DNA of 64,000 bases. It comes from Microlunatus sagamiharensis (lineage in GTDB: Bacteria; Actinomycetota; Actinomycetes; Propionibacteriales; Propionibacteriaceae). The DNA is taken from the NCBI RefSeq assembly GCF_900105785.1, contig NZ_LT629799.1, positions 2,232,001 to 2,296,000 of the forward strand, read 5' to 3'. Under the pieces are notes generated by a model. It made no database searches. It saw only the letters and a list, made by a program, of their open reading frames with translations, and had not been told where the DNA came from. Below, one piece after another: positions 16,967 through 25,116 of this stretch (the first letter of the stretch is position 1; each line of letters begins with the position of its first letter). Position numbers and translations under genes: made by a program.

Positions 16967-17007
16967 GACGACTCCCCGACGACTCCCACGAAGACGAGGT
17001 GCAACCC

Positions 17008-18042
17008 ATGCGGGCCGTGATCTACGACCAGGCGCTCGAGCCCCAGGCGCGCGAGGTCGCCGACCCCCGCCCTGGCGACGGCGAGGTCCTGATCACAGTG
17101 GCCCAGGCGGGTTTCTGCGGGACCGACCTGCACCTGCACCACGGCGGCTTCGGCGCGAGGTTCCCGCTGATCCCGGGGCACGAGGGCGTCGGCGTCGTGA
17201 CGGCGCTCGGTCGGGGAACGACCGGCTTCGACGTCGGCCAGCAGGTCGTCGTCAACCCGAACGCGTACTGCGGGCTGTGCGCCTACTGCCGCGCGGGCGA
17301 CCTCGTGCGCTGCGAGAACCTGCTCGCCGTCGGCGTGAACCGCGACGGGATGTTCGCCGAGCAGGTCGCGGTGCCGGCCGACCAGGTCTTCGACGCCGAG
17401 GGGCTCGACCTCGACACCGCGGTGCTCGTCGAACCGGCCTCCTGCGCGATGCACGGGCTCGAGCGCCTCCGCCCGCGCCCGGGCAGCAGCGCGCTGGTCT
17501 TCGGCGCCGGGCCGACCGGTTCGCTGCTCGCGCAGATGATGGCCGCCGGCGGCGTGGCGCACGTGACCGTCGCCGACCCCGCCGCGGCCAAGCTCGAGAC
17601 GGTGCGCGGCCTCGGCATCGACCAGACCGTGCCGATCGAGCTGATCACCGACGACAACGCGGAGTCGGTGGTCGAGGGGCTGCGCGCGGCCTCGCCCACC
17701 GGCACCGGCTACGACGTGGTGGTCGAGGCGACCGGCTCGGCCACCGTCGGCAACCTCGGCGTCCCGCTGCTGCGCAACGGCGGCACCCTGCTCGTCTACG
17801 GCGTCGCCCGCGAGGACGCCCGGCTCGCGGTGTCGCCGTACGAGCTGTTCCGCCGCGAGCTGACCGTGCTCGGCTCCTTCGCCGAGATGACGTCGTTCGA
17901 GGCCGCCATCGCGATGCTGCGCTCGGGCCGGGTGCGCACCACGGGGCTGATCACGCACCGCTTCGGCTTCGAGCAGTACGCGGACGCCATCGAGGCGGCG
18001 CAGCACGACCGTTCGGCGCACAAGATCGTCATCACCCCGTGA
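17008..18042 (+). CDS. Zinc-dependent medium-chain alcohol/polyol dehydrogenase
   Basis: A 344-residue MDR-family oxidoreductase. The catalytic zinc ligands are in GFCGTD and PGHEGVG; the structural zinc is held by the four Cys of CGLCAYCRAGDLVRC. The NAD(P) motif is FGAGPTGSLLAQ. The profile is that of sorbitol, threonine or butanediol dehydrogenase-like enzymes. The start is the ATG preceded by ACGAGG; an in-frame GTG upstream lies in the palindrome and has no ribosome-binding site. It overlaps the next SDR gene by GTGA, so two dehydrogenases are made together, as in polyol oxidation pathways. Confidence 0.88.
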   Translation: MRAVIYDQALEPQAREVADPRPGDGEVLITVAQAGFCGTDLHLHHGGFGARFPLIPGHEGVGVVTALGRGTTGFDVGQQVVVNPNAYCGLCAYCRAGDLVRCENLLAVGVNRDGMFAEQVAVPADQVFDAEGLDLDTAVLVEPASCAMHGLERLRPRPGSSALVFGAGPTGSLLAQMMAAGGVAHVTVADPAAAKLETVRGLGIDQTVPIELITDDNAESVVEGLRAASPTGTGYDVVVEATGSATVGNLGVPLLRNGGTLLVYGVAREDARLAVSPYELFRRELTVLGSFAEMTSFEAAIAMLRSGRVRTTGLITHRFGFEQYADAIEAAQHDRSAHKIVITP

Positions 18043-18812
18043 GCGGCGCGCGCTCGGCCTTCGTCACCGGCGCGGCCGGCGGCATCGGGCGAGCGGTCGC
18101 CGTACGCCTCGCCGCCGACGGGCTGGCCGTGACCGTCGTCGACCTCAACGGCGCGCAGGACGCGCTCGACGCCCTCGCCGACGAGCTCGGGGCGGGTGCC
18201 CTCGCTCTGGGCGCCGACGTGGCCGACAGCGCGTCGGTCGACGCGGCCGTCGCGGCGCACGTCGAGCACCACGGCGGCCTCGACGTGATGGTGGCCAATG
18301 CGGGCATCGCCGTCACGGCGCCGCTGGTCGAGACCAACGACGAGCAGTGGCGGCGGGTGATGGACGTCAACGTCGGCGGCGTCTTCCACTGCTACCGCGC
18401 CGCGGCGCGGCAGCTGATCGCCCAGGGGCGGGGAGGCCGCATCATCGGCGCGGCGTCGGTCGCGGCCCACCGGGCCGGCAAGTGGCAGTCCGCGTACTCG
18501 GCGTCGAAGTTCGCGGTGCGCGGGATGAGCCAGTCCCTCGCCCAGGAGCTCGGCGAGCACGGCATCACCGTGAACGTCTACAGCCCGGGCGTCGTGCAGA
18601 CGCCGATGTGGGACGCGATCGACGTCGACATGGCCGGGCGTCGCGGCACCGCGGTGGGCTCGGAGATGCAGGCGATGGTCGCCGGCATCCCGCTCGGGCG
18701 CCTCGAGGTGCCGACCGACGTGGCCGGGGTCGTGTCCTTCCTCGCCTCGCCCGACGCCGCGTACGTCACCGGTCAGTCGATCGTCGTCGACGGGGGCATG
18801 TGGTTCAGCTGA
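18039..18812 (+). CDS. SDR-family oxidoreductase, acetoin-reductase-like
   Basis: A 257-residue classical short-chain dehydrogenase. GAAGGIGRAVA is the cofactor loop, NAGIAV the NAG motif, and SAYSASKFAVRG holds the catalytic Tyr/Lys. SPGVVQTPMWDAID and VTGQSIVVDGGMWF resemble the BudC-type acetoin/diacetyl reductases, though sorbitol dehydrogenases share these. The GTG start overlaps the stop of the zinc alcohol dehydrogenase. The pair probably oxidises and reduces a vicinal diol, ketol or polyol. Confidence 0.88.
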   Translation: MSGARSAFVTGAAGGIGRAVAVRLAADGLAVTVVDLNGAQDALDALADELGAGALALGADVADSASVDAAVAAHVEHHGGLDVMVANAGIAVTAPLVETNDEQWRRVMDVNVGGVFHCYRAAARQLIAQGRGGRIIGAASVAAHRAGKWQSAYSASKFAVRGMSQSLAQELGEHGITVNVYSPGVVQTPMWDAIDVDMAGRRGTAVGSEMQAMVAGIPLGRLEVPTDVAGVVSFLASPDAAYVTGQSIVVDGGMWFS

Positions 18813-18835
18813 ACGGGGCGTGAGCGGTCGCCGGG

Positions 18836-19005
18836 CCTTCGACAGGCTCAGGGCATCGTGGTCCCGCTGCCTCGACCCCAGGACGACCCCTGAGCTCGTC
18901 GAAGGGCCTTCGACGAGCTCAGGCATCGTGGCCCGGTTCCCCTTCACGCTCTGAAGCCGGATGGTCACGCTCGGCGCCACCACGACCCCTGAGCTTGTCG
19001 CAGGG
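18836..19005. repeat. Cluster of CCTGAGCYNGTCGAAGG-type repeats
   Basis: Four copies of a short element occur: CCTTCGACAGGCTCAGG (18836-18852), CCTGAGCTCGTCGAAGG (18889-18905), its exact complement (18907-18923), and CCTGAGCTTGTCGCAGGG (18988-19005). The middle two form a 17-bp perfect hairpin with a one-base spacer. GCATCGTGG follows two of the copies. This is a dispersed intergenic repeat type, here between convergent genes, probably acting as terminator. The 210-base gap holds no gene. Confidence 0.75.
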
Positions 19006-19022
19006 CTGCTGAAGCCGAGCCG

Positions 19023-19559
19023 TCAGCCGACCCGGCCGAGCGCGACGAAACCCATCAGGAGGGCGCCCAGGCTCTCGTTGTCGGTGATCTCTCCGCGACC
19101 CACCATGGCCACGACCTCGGCGATCGGCACCGCGCGGACGGCGCTGATCCCCTCGACCTCGGTCTCCGCGCCGCCCACGTGGCGCAGCCCGGTCGCGAGG
19201 AACACCAGCCCCGGGGCGTCCGCGACGCCGTTCAGCGAGCGCACCTCGCCGAGCACCCGCCACTCGTCGGCCGCGTGGCCGGTCTCCTCGCGCAGCTCGC
19301 GCCGCGCGGCGACGAGGAGGTCCTCGCCGTCGCTGCCGCCGGCCGGCACCTCGACGCTCGGCGCGCCGCCCGTGTAGCGGTCGACGGTGACGAGCAGGAC
19401 CTCGTCGGCGTCGGTCACCGCGACCACGAACACCGCCGGGTTGCGCACCTCGACCACGCCGTAGACGCCCGTGCCGCCGTCCGGGCGACGCACCTGGTCC
19501 TCGCGCACGCGGATCCAGGGGTTCTCGTACACGGCACGGCTGGCGAGGGTCGACCACAC
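19023..19559 (-). CDS. NUDIX hydrolase, ADP-sugar-pyrophosphatase-like
   Basis: A 178-residue nucleoside-diphosphate hydrolase. The Nudix box is nearly complete: GGSDGEDLLVAARRELREETGH, with the first Gly of the consensus replaced by Ala. ENPWIRVREDQV and VEVPAGG precede it as in ADP-ribose pyrophosphatase-like members. The GTG start follows the stop-free upstream region; no ATG is available near it. It stands alone between the repeat cluster and the divergent transaldolase-like gene. Confidence 0.85.
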   Translation of the reverse strand: MWSTLASRAVYENPWIRVREDQVRRPDGGTGVYGVVEVRNPAVFVVAVTDADEVLLVTVDRYTGGAPSVEVPAGGSDGEDLLVAARRELREETGHAADEWRVLGEVRSLNGVADAPGLVFLATGLRHVGGAETEVEGISAVRAVPIAEVVAMVGRGEITDNESLGALLMGFVALGRVG

Positions 19560-19697
19560 GCGGACATCCTCGCCCGCGCTCCCCTGGCCCGCGCCGCCCG
19601 CTGACGAGGTGCGCCCGACGGCGCGCGGGCGTGGCAGGCTTCTCGCCGACCTGCCCGGCGCCGCCGGGGCCCGAGCCGGAAGCGACCGCGTACGCCG

Positions 19698-20351
19698 ATG
19701 CACCTCTACCTCGACACCGCCGACCGAGCCGCCGCGGAGCCGCTGCTCGCAACGGGCCTCTTCGCCGGGCTCACGACGAACCCGACGATCCTGCAGCGCT
19801 CGGAGAAGGGCGTGGCCGACATCGAGGACATCCACCGCTGGGCCCGCGCCGCCGGGGCGCGGGAGATCTTCTTCCAGGTCTGGGGCGAGGACACCGCGAC
19901 GCTGGTGGAGCGCGGGCTGCGGCTGAGCGAGCTCGGCCCCGACGTGGTGGTCAAGCTCGTCGTGTCCAAGGCCGGGGCCGCCGCCTGCGCGGAGCTGTCG
20001 AGCCGCGGGATCCCCACGCTGCTCACCGCCGTCTACCACCCCGGCCAGGCCATGGTCGCGGCCGCGGCGGGGGCGACCTACATCGCCCCCTACCTCGGCC
20101 GGCTGGCCGACGCCGGGCGCGACGCGGTCGGCGACGTGGCGGCCATGCAGGAGCTGTTCACGGCGACAGGCAGCGCGACGAAGGTGCTCCTCGCGAGCAT
20201 CCGCGACGTCGACTCGATGGTCACGCTGGCCCGCGCGGGCGTCTCGCACTTCACCATGGCCCCGGCGGTCGCCGAGGCGTTCTTCACCGACAAGCTGACC
20301 GCCGCCGCGGCGCAGGCCTTCGAGGACGCGGTCGTCGCGACCACCCGATGA
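19698..20351 (+). CDS. Transaldolase / fructose-6-phosphate aldolase family protein
   Basis: A 217-residue TIM-barrel aldolase of the small TalC/FSA type. MHLYLDTADR and GLTTNPTIL are hallmark beta-strand motifs; the Schiff-base Lys is in VVVKLVVSKAG; YIAPYLGRLADAGRD and VLLASIRD match strands 6-7. These enzymes make or break C-C bonds in sugar phosphates. It is coupled to a PfkB kinase by ATGA, suggesting phosphorylation and cleavage of the same sugar. Confidence 0.88.
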   Translation: MHLYLDTADRAAAEPLLATGLFAGLTTNPTILQRSEKGVADIEDIHRWARAAGAREIFFQVWGEDTATLVERGLRLSELGPDVVVKLVVSKAGAAACAELSSRGIPTLLTAVYHPGQAMVAAAAGATYIAPYLGRLADAGRDAVGDVAAMQELFTATGSATKVLLASIRDVDSMVTLARAGVSHFTMAPAVAEAFFTDKLTAAAAQAFEDAVVATTR

Positions 20352-21298
20352 GCGCCCCCGGCCGCGGCCCGGCCGTCGTCGTCGCGGGGGACGCCTTCGT
20401 CGACCTCACCTCCACCCGCACGGCCGACGGCGGGCCGGCGTACGCGCCGCACCCGGGTGGTTCGTGCCTGAACGTCGCCGTCGGGCTCGGCCGCCTCGGG
20501 GTGCCGACGGCCCTGCTCGCGCGGGTGTCGGACGACGGGTTCGGCGCGCTGCTGCGCGAGCACCTCGCCCGCTCCGGCGTGGCGGACGACCTCCTGCTCC
20601 CCGCGAACGAGCCGACCGGGCTCTCCGTCGCCGACGTGCGCGAGGGCGTGGCCGCGTACCGCTTCTACAACGAGGGCACCGCCGACCGCGGCCTGCGGCC
20701 CGAGCACCTGGAGGGCCTGGCGCTGCCCGACGGCGCGGCCCTGCACCTCGGCTCCGTCGCCCTCGCGTACGAGCCGCAGGCGTCGACGCTGACCGCGCTC
20801 CTCGAGGCGGAGGCCGGTCGGCGGCTGGTCTCGCTCGACCCGAACGTGCGCCCCTCGGTGATCGCCGACCGCGACCGCTACCTCGACCGGCTCGCCGGCT
20901 GGGTGGCGCTGAGCGACGTGGTCAAGGTGAGCGACGAGGACCTGGCCTGGCTGCACCCCGGCGAGGCCGTCGAGGACGTCGCCCGGCGCTGGCTCGCCGC
21001 CGGTCCGGTCCTGGTGCTGGTGACCTCGGGCGGTTCCGGGGCCTGGGCCGCCACGGCATCGGCCGAGGTGAGACTGCCCACGCCGAGCGTCGAGGTCGTC
21101 GACACCGTCGGCGCGGGCGACGCGTTCATGGCCGCGACCCTGGCCTTCCTGCACCGGACCGGTCGGCAGGACGCGGAGGCCGTCCGCGGGCTCGACGTCG
21201 ACGACCTGCGCGCGCTGCTGGACCTGGCCGTCCGCGTCGCCGCGGACACCTGCACCCGCGCCGGGGCCGAGCCGCCGCGCTGGCCCACGCCTCTCTGA
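20348..21298 (+). CDS. PfkB-family carbohydrate kinase
   Basis: A 316-residue ribokinase-fold kinase. GGSCLNVAVGLGRLG is signature 1 and DTVGAGDAFMAATL is signature 2 with the catalytic Asp; SLDPNVRPSVI and VKVSDEDLAWL are typical of fructokinase-like members. It phosphorylates a sugar with ATP in the cytosol. The ATG overlaps the stop of the transaldolase-like gene. The sugar is not known; fructose or a ketose from the neighbouring polyol dehydrogenases is a reasonable guess. Confidence 0.87.
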   Translation: MSAPGRGPAVVVAGDAFVDLTSTRTADGGPAYAPHPGGSCLNVAVGLGRLGVPTALLARVSDDGFGALLREHLARSGVADDLLLPANEPTGLSVADVREGVAAYRFYNEGTADRGLRPEHLEGLALPDGAALHLGSVALAYEPQASTLTALLEAEAGRRLVSLDPNVRPSVIADRDRYLDRLAGWVALSDVVKVSDEDLAWLHPGEAVEDVARRWLAAGPVLVLVTSGGSGAWAATASAEVRLPTPSVEVVDTVGAGDAFMAATLAFLHRTGRQDAEAVRGLDVDDLRALLDLAVRVAADTCTRAGAEPPRWPTPL

Positions 21299-21461
21299 GA
21301 CGGGATCGGGTCTGAGACGCGGTCGGGCCAGGGCCATCGCGGCCAAGGGCTGCCCATTAGCGTCGGGCCACCGAAGCCCGCGACCCCAGGAGCCCGCCGA
21401 TGCCGACCGACCTGCCCGCCCGTAGCTGCACGCCAACGCCCCGCCGCGTGCGGAGGCACGC

Positions 21462-22190
21462 GTGAGCGGCCTCGAGGGTCGCCCCGTCCTCGTCACCGGT
21501 GCGAGCGGCGGCATCGGTGGCGAGACCGTGCGCCACCTCGTCGCCGAGGGCGCCGACGTGATCGCCAGCGGGCGCTCGACCGAGGCGCTGGAGGCGCTCG
21601 CCGCCGAGACCGGGGCGCGGGTGCTGCCCTTCGACCTCGAGTCGGAGGACAGCGTGCGCGACGCGCTGGAGGGCCTCGACCTCTACGGCGTCGTCAACTG
21701 CGGCGGCTGGGGCGGCGAGATCGCCACGCCCGACGAGACCGACATCGCGGTCTTCGACAAGGTCATCTCGATCAACACGCGCGGCTCGCTGCTGGTGATC
21801 AAGCACGCGTCGCGGTCCATGATCAAGCTCGGTCGCGGCGGCTCGATCGTCAACGTCTCGAGCCAGGCGAGCCTGGTCGCGCTGAACGGGCACGTCTCGT
21901 ACGGCGCGTCGAAGGCGGCGCTCGACAGCATCACGCGGGTGTCGGCCCTGGAGCTCGGCCGCCACGGCATCCGGGTGAACTCGGTCAACCCGACCGTGGT
22001 CATGACGCCGATGTCGGCCTGGTACTGGGGGCGCGAGGACGTCCAGGGCCCGTTCCTCGAGGCGATGCCGCTCGGGCGCTGGGCGACCGAGGCCGAGATC
22101 GCCGCGCCGATCGTCTTCCTGCTCGGCGACGGCGCGTCCATGATCAGCGGCGTCTCGCTCGCGATCGACGGCGGCTACTCGATCCGCTAG
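21462..22190 (+). CDS. SDR-family oxidoreductase, L-xylulose-reductase-like
   Basis: A 242-residue classical SDR. GASGGIGGETVRHL is the cofactor loop; VNCGGWGG replaces the usual NNAG; VSSQASL and VSYGASKAALD carry Ser-Tyr-Lys. The phrase TGARVLPFDL and the pattern ALELGRHGIRVNSVNPTVVMTPM resemble dicarbonyl/L-xylulose reductases. GTG start. It lies 163 bases after the PfkB gene, and that gap shows nothing recognisable. It probably belongs to the same polyol/pentose section. Confidence 0.85.
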   Translation: MSGLEGRPVLVTGASGGIGGETVRHLVAEGADVIASGRSTEALEALAAETGARVLPFDLESEDSVRDALEGLDLYGVVNCGGWGGEIATPDETDIAVFDKVISINTRGSLLVIKHASRSMIKLGRGGSIVNVSSQASLVALNGHVSYGASKAALDSITRVSALELGRHGIRVNSVNPTVVMTPMSAWYWGREDVQGPFLEAMPLGRWATEAEIAAPIVFLLGDGASMISGVSLAIDGGYSIR

Positions 22191-22217
22191 CTGCGGCTCC
22201 CGATCGCCGTCGCGGCG

Positions 22218-23093
22218 TCAGATGTTCGAGGCGTCCGGCGGCACGCCCTCGGGCAGCGGGGCGGCCGCCCCGGTGCCGTCCCCGGCGCCCGGGCAGGCGA
22301 GGTCGAGCGTGTACGCGGTCATGGACAGCGACCCGTACGCGTAGCCGTCGATCAGCACGTCGGCGCCGCGGTCGGCCGCGCCCGCGAGCCCGGCGAGGTA
22401 GAGCAGCGGGATGTAGTGGTCGGGCGTGGGCACGGCGGTGCGGAAGTCGCGGTGGGCCTCCGCCGCAGCCACCTCGGTCGGGTCGTCAGCCATCGTCGCC
22501 CTGACGTGCTCGTCGAAGCGCTGCGCCCAGTCGAAGCCGGCGTCGGGCAGCCGGCCGTCCATGCCGCCCAGGTTGTGCACGACGTTCCCGCTGCCGATCA
22601 CGAGCACGCCCTGCTCGCGCAGCGGGGCGAGCCGCGCCCCGAGGTCCAGGTGGTAGTCGAGCGGCTTGTCGGCGTTGATGCTCATCTGCATCACCGGGAC
22701 GTCGGCGTCGGGGAAGGTGTGCATGAGCACCGACCAGGTGCCGTGGTCGATCCCCCAGCTGTCGACGTCGGCGCCGACCCAGGTCGGGTGCACGGCGTCG
22801 CTGACCTCCTCGACCAACGACGGCATCCCGGGTGCGGGGTAGTCGACGTCGAAGAGCTCCTGGGGGAAGCCGTAGAAGTCGTGGATCGTGCGCGGCCGCG
22901 GCATCGCGGTGACCGCGGTGGCGTTGATGTACCAGTGCGCCGACACGACGAGGATCGCCCGCGGCCGCGGCACGGCCTCGCCCAGCGCCCGCCAGGCGCG
23001 GGTGTAGCGGTTGTCGGCGAGGGCGTTCATCGGGTTGCCGTGCCCGATGAAGGCCGCCGGCATGAGCCCGGGCGCGGGTGCGAGGTCGGTCAC
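22218..23093 (-). CDS. LigB/DODA-type extradiol ring-cleavage dioxygenase homolog
   Basis: A 291-residue protein of the class III extradiol (4,5-DOPA dioxygenase-like) family. Conserved His-containing motifs are FIGHGNPMNAL, VVSAHWYIN, and DHGTWSVLMHTFPDADVPVMQMS; VIGSGNVVHNLGGM follows. The metal sites appear intact, so it should be an Fe(II) or Zn enzyme of YgiD/DODA type. Its GTG start overlaps the larC stop (GTGA), so it is the last gene of the lar operon. An internal ATG at 23063 is the alternative start. Confidence 0.85.
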   Translation of the reverse strand: MTDLAPAPGLMPAAFIGHGNPMNALADNRYTRAWRALGEAVPRPRAILVVSAHWYINATAVTAMPRPRTIHDFYGFPQELFDVDYPAPGMPSLVEEVSDAVHPTWVGADVDSWGIDHGTWSVLMHTFPDADVPVMQMSINADKPLDYHLDLGARLAPLREQGVLVIGSGNVVHNLGGMDGRLPDAGFDWAQRFDEHVRATMADDPTEVAAAEAHRDFRTAVPTPDHYIPLLYLAGLAGAADRGADVLIDGYAYGSLSMTAYTLDLACPGAGDGTGAAAPLPEGVPPDASNI

Positions 23094-24409
23094 GGGTGCT
23101 CCTCCGCGTGGTCGTGGTCGTGCTGTCCTGCGTGGTCGTGCCCGGGGTGCGGGTGGTCGTGGTCGTGCGCCTGGTGCGGACGGCTGACCTCCTGGCCGCT
23201 GTCGTCGCTCGGCACCCTGGCGCCGGGGACCAGCCCTCCGGCGACCGCCGCCGCCCCCGCCGCCGCCAGCACGTCGACGGTCGGGCGTCCGGTCGCCGCG
23301 GCCGCTGCGGCGACGTCCTCGAACTCCGGGGTCGCCCGCACCACCGCCCCGCGCTCGTGGCTGACCTTGATCCGGACCGTCCGGCCGTCGACGTCCACCG
23401 GCGCCCAGGTCCGCGGCAGCGCGTGCTTCTCCACCGTCGTCTGGCGCAGCCCGATCGTCGAGGTCTGCGCGTGCACCACCGAGCGCAGGCGTGGCGCGGT
23501 CTCGGGCGTGCCGAGCACGGTGAGGACGTGCGCGGGCCGGCCCTTCTTCATGGCGATGGGGGCCAGCCAGGCGTCCTGCGCGCCGGCGCCGAGCAGGGCG
23601 GCGAGCACGCCCGGCCAGAGGCGCGGGTCGAGGTCGTCGACGTTCGCCTCGAGGACGACCCCGGTCTGGCCGCTCGCCGTGGGCGCCGCCCCCGTCCGGG
23701 AGCCGACGAGCACGCGGGTGAGGTTCGGTCGGCCGGCGGTGTCGCGGGTGCCCGCGCCGCTGCCCGAGGTCTCGAGCGTCAGCGCCGGCAGGTCCTCGCA
23801 GGCCTGCGCCAGGGTCACCACGAGGGCCATGCCGGTCGGCGTCGTGAGCTCGCCCGGCCCGTCGCCGCGGACGCGCCAGCCGCGCGACAGCTCGACGACG
23901 GCCGGACCGGGGACGGCGATGCGCCCGTGGGCCATGCGCACCGTGCCGGAGCCGAGGGCGACCTCGCCGGCGCTCAGCGACTCGACGCCGAGGTCGTCCA
24001 GCGCCGCGCAGACGCCGACGACGTCGGCGATCGAGTCGAGCGCACCGACCTCGTGGAAGTGCACGTCCTCGGCGTCGATGCCGTGGGCGTGCGCCTCCGC
24101 GTCGGCCAGCCGCCCGAACACGGCCAGGGCGTCGCGGCGTACGCGGTCGGCGAGCGCGGCGCCGTGGAGCATCGCCCGGACGGTGCGCCAGTCGCGGTGC
24201 GGGGGGTCGTCGACGAGCATCCGCACGTCGGCCTTGGTCGCCCGCATCCCGGCCCGCGTGACCGTGCGCACCTCGACCGCCACCGCCCCGGCGACGACGG
24301 CGTCGACCGCCCTCTGGACCGCGTCCAGCGAGGCGCCGGCGTCGAGGAGGGCGCCGAGCAGCATGTCGCCCGCCACCCCGGCCGACACGTCGACCCAGAC
24401 GTGCCTCAC
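23090..24409 (-). CDS. larC: LarC, nickel-pincer cofactor biosynthesis nickel insertase
   Basis: A 439-residue LarC protein, the CTP-dependent enzyme that inserts nickel into the pincer nucleotide made by LarB and LarE. Seen: DVSAGVAGDMLLGALLDAG at the N-terminus, HFHEVGALDSIADVVG, and the C-terminal LEANVDDLDPRLWPGVLAALLGAGAQDAW and MKKGRPAHVLTVL blocks. In some lactobacilli the gene is split by a frameshift; here it is one frame. The last 30 residues are extremely His/Asp-rich (HDHDHPHPGHDH), a probable nickel-holding tail. It overlaps larB and the dioxygenase gene by 4 bases each. Confidence 0.92.
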   Translation of the reverse strand: MRHVWVDVSAGVAGDMLLGALLDAGASLDAVQRAVDAVVAGAVAVEVRTVTRAGMRATKADVRMLVDDPPHRDWRTVRAMLHGAALADRVRRDALAVFGRLADAEAHAHGIDAEDVHFHEVGALDSIADVVGVCAALDDLGVESLSAGEVALGSGTVRMAHGRIAVPGPAVVELSRGWRVRGDGPGELTTPTGMALVVTLAQACEDLPALTLETSGSGAGTRDTAGRPNLTRVLVGSRTGAAPTASGQTGVVLEANVDDLDPRLWPGVLAALLGAGAQDAWLAPIAMKKGRPAHVLTVLGTPETAPRLRSVVHAQTSTIGLRQTTVEKHALPRTWAPVDVDGRTVRIKVSHERGAVVRATPEFEDVAAAAAATGRPTVDVLAAAGAAAVAGGLVPGARVPSDDSGQEVSRPHQAHDHDHPHPGHDHAGQHDHDHAEEHP

Positions 24410-25116
24410 GCCGGCTCCCCCGGCTCCTGCGGCTCCGGCGGCTCGGCGATCTGCGCGGCGAGGTGCCCGGCGCCATAGCCGTTGTCGATGTTCACGACGC
24501 TGACGCCGGGGGCGCAGGCGTTGAGCATGGTCAGCAGGGCGGCGACCCCGCCGAACGCGGCGCCGTAGCCGACCGAGGTCGGCACCGCGACGACCGGCGC
24601 CCGCACGAGCCCGGCGACCACGCTGGGCAGCGCCCCGTCCATGCCGGCGGCGACGACGATCGCGCGGGCCGAGCGCAGCAGGTCGAGCCTGGCGAGGATG
24701 CGGTGCAGCCCGGCGACGCCGACGTCGACGACCAGCTCCGCGGGCCGGCCGAGGTGGCGCGCGGTCACGTACGCCTCGCGCGCGACGGGCAGGTCGGACG
24801 TGCCCGCCGCGAGCACGAGCACCAGCCCGCCGGTGGACGCCGGCGGCTCGGCGGGCCAGGCCACGATGCGCGCGACCGGGTCCCAGGACGCGTCGGGAAG
24901 CGCCTCGAGGACCGCGGAGGCGTGGTCGTCGCCGGCTCGGGTGAAGAGCGTCTTGACGTCGGGGCGGGCGGCCACGGCGCGGGCGATCGCACCGACCTGC
25001 TCGGCGGTCTTGCCCGCGCAGTAGACGGCCTCGGCGTAGCCGCGCCGGTCCTGGCGGTCGAGGTCGAGCTCGGCGATCCCCGCGAGGCCCTCCGGGTGCG
25101 CGGCGGACCCGCTCAC
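24406..25116 (-). CDS. larB: LarB, pyridinium-3,5-biscarboxylic acid mononucleotide synthase
   Basis: A 236-residue LarB, which carboxylates nicotinic acid adenine dinucleotide and releases AMP to start nickel-pincer cofactor synthesis. Its C-terminal half has the PurE-like fold: VLAAGTSDLPVAREAYVTA, VVAAGMDGALPSVVAGLV and PTSVGYGAAFGGVAALLTMLNACAPGVSVVNIDNGYGAG are strongly conserved in LarB. The GTG start overlaps larE (GTGA). Confidence 0.93.
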   Translation of the reverse strand: MSGSAAHPEGLAGIAELDLDRQDRRGYAEAVYCAGKTAEQVGAIARAVAARPDVKTLFTRAGDDHASAVLEALPDASWDPVARIVAWPAEPPASTGGLVLVLAAGTSDLPVAREAYVTARHLGRPAELVVDVGVAGLHRILARLDLLRSARAIVVAAGMDGALPSVVAGLVRAPVVAVPTSVGYGAAFGGVAALLTMLNACAPGVSVVNIDNGYGAGHLAAQIAEPPEPQEPGEPA

